From assembly GCA_963169165.1 (NCBI GenBank), contig CAUJFL010000417.1, positions 1 to 41,400 on the forward strand: 41,400 nucleotides of DNA. Reading direction: 5' to 3'. The position numbers and the translations under genes were made by a program. The notes below the pieces were generated by a model. That model was not told where the DNA came from and did not search any database. It saw only the letters and a program-made list of their open reading frames with translations. The stretch's first letter is position 1. Each line of letters starts with the position of its first letter. Below, one piece after another: positions 17,572 to 25,241 of the stretch. The stretch is from Myxococcota bacterium. GTDB taxonomy: Bacteria; Myxococcota_A; Polyangia; Polyangiales; Polyangiaceae.

Positions 17572-18576
17572 GTGAGCTCGACCGGACCAGCATCGCCGCC
17601 CGCGTTCGTCGTCGTCGGAGCCGGTGACGCCTATGGCATGGTGTGCGGCGGCGTCACGGTGCTCGAGCGCAACCTGCGCGCGCTCGCCAAGCAAGGCCAC
17701 GCGGGGGTGACCGTCGCCGCCCCCGAGCTCCCGCTGCGCGCCGATCTCCCGCTCGCCGTGGCGTGGGCGCCGCGCGACGCGCCGCCGCCCGACGGCTCGG
17801 TCGTCGTGCGTGGTGACGAGGTCGCCGGGATCCGCGTCGTCGACCGCGCGAGCTGCAAGCAGGCCGAGTGGGAGCTCTGCCTCGGCCTCTCCAAGTCGCA
17901 TCAAGGGCTGATCGACGGCCTCATCAACTGGCGCTTCTCGATGCCGATCACGCGCCTGCTGTCGTCGACGCGCGTGACCCCCAACCAGATCACCGCGGTG
18001 TCCTTCCTCACGGGCCTCGCCGGCTCCGCGCTCCTGCTCGGGCGCTCGCACCTCTGGATCGCGCTCGGCGGGGTGCTCATCCAGGCTCAGTCGGTCCTCG
18101 ACTCGTGCGACGGCGAGCTCGCGCGGCTGCGCTTCCAGGGCTCCAAGCTCGGGCAGTGGCTCGACAACGTGTCGGACGACGTGCTGGACCTCACGTTCAT
18201 CTGCTGCGCGGGCGTCGCGGCGGGCGGCGTGTGGCTGGCGCCGACGCTCGCGTTCGCGGCCGTGCGCGGCGTCGCGCAGATCTTCGTGTACCACGAGGTC
18301 TATCGTCGCACCGGCACCGGCGATCTCTACGCGTTCCGCATCTGGTTCGACAGCAAGAAGGAGACGGTCGACGAGGTCTACGAGAAGGGCTCGATCGGCA
18401 CGTTGATCCGCGCGCTCGGTCGGCGCGACACCTACGTCTTCTGCTGGATGCTGCTCTGCCTCGCCAACCAGGTGCAGGTGGTCGCGCTGTGGGGGATCAT
18501 CCTCGGCGCGATGATCGGCGGCCTGATGTCGTTCCACCTCGTGCTTCGCCAGAAGCTCCCGTCGAGGACGGCGTGA
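17572..18576 (+). CDS. CDP-alcohol phosphatidyltransferase with degenerate N-terminal nucleotidyltransferase-like domain
   Basis: Predicted 334-residue membrane protein starting at GTG 17572. The C-terminal two-thirds carry the CDP-alcohol phosphatidyltransferase signature: Asp177, Asp180-Gly181, Ala184-Arg185, then the downstream G...D...D in KLGQWLDNVSDD, within several TM helices. Residues 1-100 look like a shrunken nucleotidyltransferase (FVVVGAGDAYGMVCGGVTVLE) that has lost the GxGxR loop and metal Asp. The linker KQAEWELCLGLSKSHQGLID followed by TRVTPNQIT resembles bifunctional inositol-phosphate cytidylyltransferase/DIPP synthases. I infer that a CDP-activated alcohol made by the divergent neighbour is condensed here with a second alcohol or lipid. 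Confidence 0.9.
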   Translation: MSSTGPASPPAFVVVGAGDAYGMVCGGVTVLERNLRALAKQGHAGVTVAAPELPLRADLPLAVAWAPRDAPPPDGSVVVRGDEVAGIRVVDRASCKQAEWELCLGLSKSHQGLIDGLINWRFSMPITRLLSSTRVTPNQITAVSFLTGLAGSALLLGRSHLWIALGGVLIQAQSVLDSCDGELARLRFQGSKLGQWLDNVSDDVLDLTFICCAGVAAGGVWLAPTLAFAAVRGVAQIFVYHEVYRRTGTGDLYAFRIWFDSKKETVDEVYEKGSIGTLIRALGRRDTYVFCWMLLCLANQVQVVALWGIILGAMIGGLMSFHLVLRQKLPSRTA

Positions 18577-19169
18577 GCGGCTACAAGCGCGCCGATCACT
18601 TCACGAAGAGCGCGCGCCGCGGCGGCTACCCCGCGCGCAGCGTCTTCAAGCTCGAGGAGATCGACAGGAAGATGCGCCTGCTGCGCCCGGGCCAGCGCGT
18701 GCTCGATCTCGGCGCCGCGCCCGGCTCCTGGTCGCTGTACGCGTCGACCAAGATCGGGCCCAGGGGCGCGCTGTTCGCCGTCGATCTGTCCCCGCTCGCG
18801 CAGGCGCTGCCGCCCAATTGCACGTTCGTCCAGGGCGACGCGCTCGCGCTCTCTCTCGACGTGCTCGCCGCGGCCGGTCCGTTCGACGTCGTGCTCTCCG
18901 ACATGGCGCCCGCGACCTCGGGCACGCCGTCGGCCGATCAAGCGCGCAGCTTTCGCCTGTTCGATTTCGCGGTCGACGTCGCCGAGCGCCTCGGCAAGGC
19001 GAGGTCGTCGTTCGTCGGCAAGCTCTTCATGGGCCCCGACCTCGAGGCCGCGCGGGCGCGCCTCCGCACGCTCTACGCCAAGGTGGACATCGAGCGCCCC
19101 GAGGCCGTTCGCAAGCAGAGCTTCGAGTGCTTCCTCGTCGGGCGCGACAAGCGCGAGGGACCAGCCTGA
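18573..19169 (+). CDS. rlmE: 23S rRNA (uridine-2'-O-)-methyltransferase RlmE (FtsJ)
   Basis: Predicted 198-residue SAM-dependent methyltransferase that modifies U2552 of 23S rRNA. The K-D-K-E catalytic tetrad is visible in ARSVFKLEEID, LSDMAP, VGKLF and KQSFECFLV. The SAM loop is VLDLGAAPGSWS. The start is the GTG at 18573, sharing four bases (GTGA) with the stop of the CDP-alcohol transferase gene, so the two are translationally coupled without an obvious functional link. Convergent with the PilZ gene four bases downstream. Confidence 0.95.
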   Translation: MSGYKRADHFTKSARRGGYPARSVFKLEEIDRKMRLLRPGQRVLDLGAAPGSWSLYASTKIGPRGALFAVDLSPLAQALPPNCTFVQGDALALSLDVLAAAGPFDVVLSDMAPATSGTPSADQARSFRLFDFAVDVAERLGKARSSFVGKLFMGPDLEAARARLRTLYAKVDIERPEAVRKQSFECFLVGRDKREGPA

Positions 19170-19173
19170 CCCG

Positions 19174-19557
19174 TCAGCGCCTGCCGAGCAGCTTGCCCGA
19201 CAGGTGCTCGCCGAGCTCTGCGTGCATCAGCTTCTCGACCTCGCCCTCGACCGCGGCGCGCTCGGCGTCGTCCTTGTAGACGAAGCGGATGCCCATCCCC
19301 GCGGGCTTCTCCGCGGTCGCGTCGGCGACGGCCGTGATCCACTGCACGCGCCCGACGAGCTTCACCGGCGCGCCGAGCTGCGGCACGACGAGCGCGAACA
19401 TGAACTCGGTGCCGAGCTCGAGCGGCTTGTCGGTGCGGATGAACGTCCCGCCGCGGCTGATGTTGCGCGTGTAGTCGGCGAAGAACGTGTTCAGGCGCTT
19501 GTACTCGACCTTCAGCTCGATCGGGTCGCGCGGGTTGTCACGCCGGTCGTCGCTCAT
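19174..19557 (-). CDS. PilZ-domain protein (myxobacterial paralogous type)
   Basis: Predicted 127-residue single-domain protein. The c-di-GMP contact residues of PilZ are present: an N-terminal RxxxR (RDNPR) and NISRGG, the D/N-x-S-x-x-G element. These are followed by [15 protein letters not shown] and VQWI strands typical of the PilZ-like paralogous family that is expanded in Myxococcus. It should act as a cytoplasmic c-di-GMP receptor that controls a partner by binding. The ATG at 19557 is preferred; an ATG at 19569 adds four residues. It is divergent from dnaJ (70 bp) and convergent with rlmE. Confidence 0.9.
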   Translation of the reverse strand: MSDDRRDNPRDPIELKVEYKRLNTFFADYTRNISRGGTFIRTDKPLELGTEFMFALVVPQLGAPVKLVGRVQWITAVADATAEKPAGMGIRFVYKDDAERAAVEGEVEKLMHAELGEHLSGKLLGRR

Positions 19558-19627
19558 CGTGGGCACCATGTACCAGCCCGCGGGCCGTCACGCCCAATCC
19601 TCTGCGAAGCGTGCTAAAGGCGGCGCG

Positions 19628-20767
19628 GTGCGTGACCCGTACGAGGTGCTGGGCGTCGCGAGGGGCGCGACCGACGACGAGCTGAAGGCGGCCTTCCGCA
19701 AGCTCGCCGCCAGGCACCATCCCGATCGCAACCCCGATGATCCCGGCGCGCAGGAGCGCTTCAAGGAGATCAACGCCGCGTACCAGCTCCTCTCCGATCC
19801 GCAGAAGCGCGCCGCGTTCGACAGGTTCGGCGCGGCCGGCGCGGGCGGCTTCCCCGGCGGGTTCCCGGGCGGCGGCGTCCCGTTCGATTTTCAGAACTTC
19901 ACCGACGCGCTGCCCAACGACGGGCTCTTCGGCGATCTCCTCGAGAAGCTCGGCCTGAAGACCGGCGACCGCGGGGACCTGCAGCGCGAGCTCGTCGTGA
20001 CGCTCGAGGAGGCCTGCCTGGGCGTCGAGAAGGACCTGACCTACGAGCGCTCCGAGGCGTGCGGCACGTGCGCGGGCAGCGGCGCGAAGCCCGGCTCCGA
20101 GCTCAAGACCTGCGCCGCGTGCAGCGGGCGCGGCAAGATCCGCGTGCAGCAGCCCCTCCTGCCGATCGCGATGGAGCGGCCCTGTCCACGCTGCGCCGGG
20201 CGAGGGCGCGTCGTCGTCACGCCGTGCTCGCCCTGCCGGGGCACCGGCATCATCACCAAGAAGCGCACGATCGTCGTCACCGTGCCGCCCGGGGTCGAGC
20301 ACGGCGCCACGCGGCTCGTCGAGCGCGGCGGCAGCGCCTCGCGCGCCGACCGCGGCCCGGGCGATCTCGAGATCGTCATCAAGGTGGCGCCGCACGAGCA
20401 CTTCAAGCGCGTCGGCGACGACGTCGTCGGCCACGTCGCGGTGTCGTTCACCGACGCCTGCCTCGGCGCCGAGGTCACCGTGCCGACGCTCGACGGCAAG
20501 GGGCGCGTCCGGGTGCCGCGCGGCACGCAGCCCGGCACGATCCTGCGCGTCCGCGGCAAGGGGATGCCCCGTCGCGTCGTCGGCGGGCGCGGCGATCAGC
20601 TCGTCGAGGTGCAGGTCTTCGTCCCCAAGCACCTGTCACCGCGCGCCGAGGAGCTCGTCGCCGAGCTCGCCAAGGAGCTCGGCCAGCACGTCCCCGCGAA
20701 GGTCGAGCCCGACCACCAGGCCGACCGCGGCTTCCTCGACAAGCTGAAGGATTTCTTCGGCGGATGA
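19628..20767 (+). CDS. dnaJ: Chaperone DnaJ
   Basis: Predicted 379-residue type I (class A) J-protein. The J domain at residues 3-68 has HPD at 31-33. A short Gly/Phe segment follows ([11 protein letters not shown]). Four zinc repeats are present: [24 protein letters not shown] and CSPCRGTG. The C-terminal substrate-binding barrel ends with [10 protein letters not shown]. It stimulates DnaK ATPase and delivers unfolded proteins. The start is the GTG at 19628, which gives the conserved DPYEVLGV at once. No dnaK or grpE is nearby. The stop overlaps the next gene by ATGA, forming a chain dnaJ-HAD-ppsR. Confidence 0.95.
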   Translation: MRDPYEVLGVARGATDDELKAAFRKLAARHHPDRNPDDPGAQERFKEINAAYQLLSDPQKRAAFDRFGAAGAGGFPGGFPGGGVPFDFQNFTDALPNDGLFGDLLEKLGLKTGDRGDLQRELVVTLEEACLGVEKDLTYERSEACGTCAGSGAKPGSELKTCAACSGRGKIRVQQPLLPIAMERPCPRCAGRGRVVVTPCSPCRGTGIITKKRTIVVTVPPGVEHGATRLVERGGSASRADRGPGDLEIVIKVAPHEHFKRVGDDVVGHVAVSFTDACLGAEVTVPTLDGKGRVRVPRGTQPGTILRVRGKGMPRRVVGGRGDQLVEVQVFVPKHLSPRAEELVAELAKELGQHVPAKVEPDHQADRGFLDKLKDFFGG

Positions 20768-21459
20768 CGCTCGCCGTGACGTTCGATTTCGGCCAGGTCC
20801 TCGCCGAGCTCGACCCAGTCTTCCTCGCGCAGAAGCTCGCCCTGCGCGGGTTCTCCGCGTCCGCCGAGCGCCTCGATCGCGCGACGGGCAGCGGGTGGCT
20901 GGCGTATGGCGCCGCGCTCGCGCGCGGGGGCCACGGCGCGGGCGCGTGGAAGACCTTCATGACGACCGTGCTCGTCGAGGGGGGCTCGCCCGACGCCGCG
21001 ACGCCCGAGACGCTCGACTTCCTGTTCGCCGATCAGCGCCCGCGCAACCTCTGGCGTCGGCCGGTGCGAGGGATGCTCGAGCTCGCGCGAGATCTCGGCG
21101 CGCGCGGCGTCCCGGTCGGAGTCGTGTCGAACTCCGAGGGCGCGCTCGAGGCGCTCATCGCCGAGCTCGGCTGGACCGACGCGTTTCGATGCGTGGCCGA
21201 CTCCGGCGCCCTCGGACTCGAGAAGCCCGGCCGCGCGATCTTCGACTGGGCGGCGGCGCGGCTCTCGACCTCGACGGACGAGCTCGTGCACATCGGCGAC
21301 TCGTGGGCGGCGGACGTCGAGGGCGCGCTCCACGCGGGCGCGCGCGCGATCTGGTTCGCGCAGGCGGACGGCCGCCCGCTCGACGCGGCGAGGGTCCGCG
21401 CGGCAGGCGACGCTGACGAGGCGCGCGCCGCCCTGCTAGGGTTCGGTGTGCTCGCATGA
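20764..21459 (+). CDS. HAD-superfamily hydrolase
   Basis: Predicted 231-residue hydrolase. Motif I is [13 protein letters not shown], in which the second position is Gly (D-x-G) as in the YihX-like sugar-phosphate phosphatase branch rather than D-x-D. Motif II is VVSNSEG, motif III Lys is in [11 protein letters not shown], and motif IV is [14 protein letters not shown] helical cap follows motif I. It is a cytoplasmic phosphatase with unknown substrate. It overlaps dnaJ upstream and the PPDK regulator downstream, both by ATGA. Confidence 0.9.
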   Translation: MTLAVTFDFGQVLAELDPVFLAQKLALRGFSASAERLDRATGSGWLAYGAALARGGHGAGAWKTFMTTVLVEGGSPDAATPETLDFLFADQRPRNLWRRPVRGMLELARDLGARGVPVGVVSNSEGALEALIAELGWTDAFRCVADSGALGLEKPGRAIFDWAAARLSTSTDELVHIGDSWAADVEGALHAGARAIWFAQADGRPLDAARVRAAGDADEARAALLGFGVLA

Positions 21460-22295
21460 TCTCCAGGTTCATCGACGTCATCAGCGACTCGACCGGCGAG
21501 ACCGCCGAGAAGGTCGTCCGCGCGGCCCTCCTGCAATTTCCCCAGCCGGGGATCGCGATCCGGCTGCACACGCGCGTCCGGTCGGGCGAGTCGGTGGCGC
21601 CGATCCTCGAGCGCGCGGCGCGGGAGGGCTCGCTCGTCGTCTTCACCGTCGTCAGCCCCGAGCTGCGCGAGCTGATCCACAACCGCAGCCAGGAGCTGCG
21701 CATCGACGCCGTCGACGTGATCGGCTCGCTGATCGGCAAGCTTTCGCACGTGCTCGAGCGCCAGCCGCTCAACACCCCGAGCGGGATGCTGCCGCTCAGC
21801 GAGGAGTACTACCGCCGCATCGAGGCGATGGAGTTCGCCGTGAAGAGCGACGACGGCAAGGAGCCGCGGAACTTTCGCAAGGCCGATCTCGTGCTCGTCG
21901 GCGTCTCGCGCACGTCGAAGACGCCGCTGTCGATGCTGCTCGCGCAGCGCGGCCTGAAGGTCGCCAACCTGCCGATCGTGCCTGGCGTCAGCCTGCCCGA
22001 CGAGCTGCTCGAGGCGTCGCAGGACCGCATCGTCGCGCTCACGATCGGCGTCGAGCACCTCTGCGAGATCCGACAGGCGCGGCTGCGGCAGCTCGGCATC
22101 CCCGCCGACTCGAGCTACGGCCTGCGCGAGCACGTCCGCGACGAGCTCGCCCACGCGACCGAGCTGTTCTCCCGGCACCGCTGGCCCGTCGTCGACGTCA
22201 CCGGTCGCGCCATCGAGGAGTCCGCCGTCGTGATCCTCGAGACGCTGAAGGCCGACACCGACCGGGCCAAGGCGACGCGCGCGGCGATCGTGTGA
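21456..22295 (+). CDS. ppsR: Pyruvate,phosphate dikinase / PEP synthase regulatory protein (kinase-pyrophosphorylase)
   Basis: Predicted 279-residue protein of the DUF299 family. It carries the nucleotide-binding loop GVSRTSKTPLSMLLAQRG and begins with ISDSTGETAEKV, the family N-terminus. Members switch PPDK or PEP synthase off by ADP-dependent phosphorylation of a Thr and switch it on again by phosphorolysis. Neither target gene is in the window. The ATG at 21456 overlaps the stop of the HAD gene, so it is the third cistron of dnaJ-HAD-ppsR. Whether the target here is PPDK or PEP synthase cannot be told from the sequence. Confidence 0.92.
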   Translation: MISRFIDVISDSTGETAEKVVRAALLQFPQPGIAIRLHTRVRSGESVAPILERAAREGSLVVFTVVSPELRELIHNRSQELRIDAVDVIGSLIGKLSHVLERQPLNTPSGMLPLSEEYYRRIEAMEFAVKSDDGKEPRNFRKADLVLVGVSRTSKTPLSMLLAQRGLKVANLPIVPGVSLPDELLEASQDRIVALTIGVEHLCEIRQARLRQLGIPADSSYGLREHVRDELAHATELFSRHRWPVVDVTGRAIEESAVVILETLKADTDRAKATRAAIV

Positions 22296-22327
22296 GCGCG
22301 GCGCGCGGCCGTGGTACGGCGGCGCCC

Positions 22328-23161
22328 ATGAACGATCGCACGATCGGGTTCCTCGGCGCGGGCAACATGGCCGGCGCGCTCATCGCGGGCTCGCTGCGCG
22401 CGGGCGCCCTCCCGAGCGATCGCGTGTGGGCGAGCGACGTGCGCGACGAGCGTCTCGCCGAGCTGGCGAAGACCCACGGCATCCACACGACCCGCGACAA
22501 CGAGGCGCTGCTGGCCGCGTGCGACGTCGTCGTGCTCGCCGTCAAGCCGCAGGTCGTCGATCGCGTGCTGCCCGTGCTCGCGAGCCATCTCCGCAAGGAC
22601 GCCGTGCTCGTGTCGGTCGTCGCGGGCGTGTCGACCGCGTCGCTCGAGGGGCGCTTGCCCGAGTCCACGCGCGTCGTGCGCACGATGCCGAACACCGCGT
22701 CGATCGCGGGCGCGGGCGCGACGGCCATCGCCAAGGGCGCTCACGCGACCGACGACGACGTGAAGGTCGCTCGCGCGCTGTTCGAGGCGACGGGGCGGGT
22801 CGTCACGCTCGACGAGTCGCTGCTCGACGCCGTGACGGGGCTGAGCGGCAGCGGGCCCGCCTATGTGATGCTCATCATCGAGGCGCTCGCCGATGGCGGC
22901 GTGAAGGTCGGCCTGCACCGCGAGACGGCGCTCTTGCTCGCGGCGCAGACGGTGTTCGGCTCGGCCAAGCTCCTGCTCGACACAGGCATGCACCCCGGCG
23001 CGCTGAAGGACATGGTGACCAGCCCCGGCGGCACCGCGATCGCGGGGCTACACACCCTCGAGGCCGGCGGCCTGCGCAGGACGCTGATGGACGCGGTCGA
23101 GGCCGCGACCACCCGGGCCGACGCGCTCGGCGTGCAGATGGCCGAAAAGCTGCGTCGCTGA
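22328..23161 (+). CDS. proC: Pyrroline-5-carboxylate reductase
   Basis: Predicted 277-residue cytosolic enzyme, final step of proline synthesis. The N-terminal NAD(P)-binding motif is IGFLGAGNMAGALIAG. VVLAVKPQVVDRVLP and VRTMPNTASIAGAGATAI follow. The C-terminal signature is ALKDMVTSPGGTAIAGLHTLE, with GLSGSGPAYVM in the helical domain. The ATG at 22328 is 32 bp after the ppsR stop, so it is probably in the same transcript. All conserved elements are intact. Confidence 0.96.
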   Translation: MNDRTIGFLGAGNMAGALIAGSLRAGALPSDRVWASDVRDERLAELAKTHGIHTTRDNEALLAACDVVVLAVKPQVVDRVLPVLASHLRKDAVLVSVVAGVSTASLEGRLPESTRVVRTMPNTASIAGAGATAIAKGAHATDDDVKVARALFEATGRVVTLDESLLDAVTGLSGSGPAYVMLIIEALADGGVKVGLHRETALLLAAQTVFGSAKLLLDTGMHPGALKDMVTSPGGTAIAGLHTLEAGGLRRTLMDAVEAATTRADALGVQMAEKLRR

Positions 23162-23195
23162 CGCCGGGCGCGGCGTTGCTGGTATGTTCGGGCGC

Positions 23196-25241
23196 ATGAA
23201 GCCTCGCGCGCTCGGCCCTGTCTTCCTCGGCGTCGCCTGCTCACTCGCCGCGCTGGCCGCGTGCGGCGGCGGAGGAGGGGGCGGTGAGGCGAGCAACGAC
23301 GGCGATCCGCTCCCCAGCTCCGGCGCGCCAGGTGGCGGGGGAAAAGCGGGCGCGAGCGGCGCCGCGTCGGCCGGGAAGGGCGGCGCGACGGCGGGGGGCA
23401 AGGGCGGCGGCTTCCAGCAGGTGCCGGCGACGGTGGGCCTCGTGATCGAGCCCGCCACCGCCACCATCTCGGTGGTCGACGGCGTCGCCGCGCCGCTCTC
23501 GCTGGTCGCGAAGGAGAAGCGTGAAGACGGCTCGACCGGCGCGCCCGTCTCTCCGACCTGGCAGGTCGATCTCGGCGACGTCGCGTCGGTCGACAAGGGC
23601 GGCAACGTCACCGCGACCGGCGCGAAGGGCGGCGTCGTGACAGTGAAGGCGACGCTCGGCAACTGGTCCGCCACCTCGGCCGTCACGGTCAAGCTCTCGG
23701 TGTCCCTCGACCCGGGCAAGGTCTCGGCAGGTGACAAGTCAAAGCTCGCGGCCGCGACCGATCAGGACCCCAAGATCTCGCTGATGTATCCGTACGACGG
23801 CACCGTGTTCCCCCGGGGGCTCGCGCCGCCCCGGCTCATGTGGAAGCCCGCGCCCGCGGCGCCGATGATGCTGACCATGAAGGCTGGTCTCGCCGAGGTG
23901 ACGACGACGTTCGTCCCCACGGGCGCCGCGCACGATCCCGATCCGGCCGCGTGGACCAAGCTCGTCGAGTCGGGCAACGGCGGGCCGGTCGAGGTCAGGC
24001 TCGCGCGGCTCGAAGGCGGGCAGGCCAAGCTCGTCGCGAAGCAGACCTGGCGCATCGCCTCCGGCAGCCTGAGGGGCACTGTCTACTACTGGGCCAACAG
24101 CCTCGGCGCCGTCGTCCGCATCAAGCCCGGCGCGTCTGCGCCCGACAACTTCTTGAAGGCTGCGGGCGTCACTGACGGCTGCACGACGTGCCACGCCGTC
24201 TCTGCCAACGGCAACGTGCTGACGCTCGGAGGGGGCAGCGAGGCCGGAGACTCGAAGGCCTCCGTGTTCGATCTCGTGACCGGCAAGGTCAAGGCGTCCA
24301 ACCGTGGCCGCGCGTGGGGCATGCTGGCGCTCACCCCCGACGGCAAGTTCGCCGCGCTCAACAACGCGCCGCTGCCCGGCGGACCGGGGCTCGACGGCGG
24401 CTTCTATGACGTCGCGACCGGCGCCAAGATGACCGGCAGCGGCTTCGACAAGGAGCTGTTCGACATGCCAGCGTTCGCGCCCGACGGCACGAAGCTCGTG
24501 TACGTCGACCACGCGACCAAGGCCCTGGTGTCGCTGGGCTACTCGGAGGCGACTGGCAAGCCGGTCGGCTCCAAGAAGGTGACGCTGGTGCCGGGCGGCG
24601 GCTCGCCGATCGCCTTCCCCGTGGTGTCACCCGACGCCAGCTGGGCCGTGTACCACCGCGGCCCGCTCGACACCCGCGACGGTCCCGCCGATCTCGTCGC
24701 CGCCAGCCTCGTCGCGCCCGGCGCCGAGGTGCCGCTCGACGCGACCAACGGCAAGACCTACCCGTTCGCCGCGGGCGATCGCGACCGTCACACCAGCTAC
24801 GAGCCGACGTTCCTCCCCGTGGCGAGCGGCGGCTATTTCTGGATAGTCTTCACCTCTCGCCGCACCTACGGAAACGATCCCAACCTCACCGGGAGCACGG
24901 GGCAAGTGAAGCAGCTCTGGGTCGCCGCGTTCGACCAGCACCCGCAGCCCGGCAAGGATCCAAGTCATCCGGCGTTCTGGCTCAGCGGACAAGACGCGAA
25001 GACGCTCAACATGCGCGCCTACTGGGCGCTCGATCCCTGCAAGGCCGACGGCCAGACCTGCAGCGTCGGCTCCGAGTGCTGCGGCGGCTCGTGCCTCTCC
25101 AGCGGCGGCGGGATGACCTGCGGTCAGCCGCCTGGGCAGAGCTGTTCGCCGTCCGGCGGCGCCTGCAAGACCGCAGCAGACTGTTGTGGAAAAGGATTCA
25201 CTTGCATCAACTCTCACTGTGCGGAGCCAGACCCAGAATGA
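23196..25241 (+). CDS. Multi-domain lipoprotein: Ig-like, haem-c site, propeller-like, two cystine-knot motifs
   Basis: Predicted 681-residue lipoprotein (ATG 23196; an ATG at 23184 adds four residues) with lipobox LAACGGG. After a Gly/Ala linker, residues ~75-180 resemble a bacterial Ig-like (Big2) domain (SVVDGV, GGVVTVKATLG). A c-type haem motif CTTCH is at 329-333. Between ~345 and 620 are repeated strands with DGKFAAL, PDGTKLVYVD and SPDASWAVYHR, like TolB/PD40 propeller blades. The C-terminus holds two six-Cys motifs with C-C-CC-C-C order: C-x6-C-x5-CC-x3-C-x8-C and C-x6-C-x5-CC-x5-C-x4-C. The function is unknown; a surface redox or binding protein is likely. The stop overlaps the sugar-dehydrogenase start. 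Confidence 0.85.
   Translation: MKPRALGPVFLGVACSLAALAACGGGGGGGEASNDGDPLPSSGAPGGGGKAGASGAASAGKGGATAGGKGGGFQQVPATVGLVIEPATATISVVDGVAAPLSLVAKEKREDGSTGAPVSPTWQVDLGDVASVDKGGNVTATGAKGGVVTVKATLGNWSATSAVTVKLSVSLDPGKVSAGDKSKLAAATDQDPKISLMYPYDGTVFPRGLAPPRLMWKPAPAAPMMLTMKAGLAEVTTTFVPTGAAHDPDPAAWTKLVESGNGGPVEVRLARLEGGQAKLVAKQTWRIASGSLRGTVYYWANSLGAVVRIKPGASAPDNFLKAAGVTDGCTTCHAVSANGNVLTLGGGSEAGDSKASVFDLVTGKVKASNRGRAWGMLALTPDGKFAALNNAPLPGGPGLDGGFYDVATGAKMTGSGFDKELFDMPAFAPDGTKLVYVDHATKALVSLGYSEATGKPVGSKKVTLVPGGGSPIAFPVVSPDASWAVYHRGPLDTRDGPADLVAASLVAPGAEVPLDATNGKTYPFAAGDRDRHTSYEPTFLPVASGGYFWIVFTSRRTYGNDPNLTGSTGQVKQLWVAAFDQHPQPGKDPSHPAFWLSGQDAKTLNMRAYWALDPCKADGQTCSVGSECCGGSCLSSGGGMTCGQPPGQSCSPSGGACKTAADCCGKGFTCINSHCAEPDPE

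Noticed and set aside
20764-20800. Loss of the second Asp in HAD motif I (FDFGQV)
   Set aside because: A D-x-G form is normal in the YihX-like branch of HAD hydrolases, so this is not a defect.
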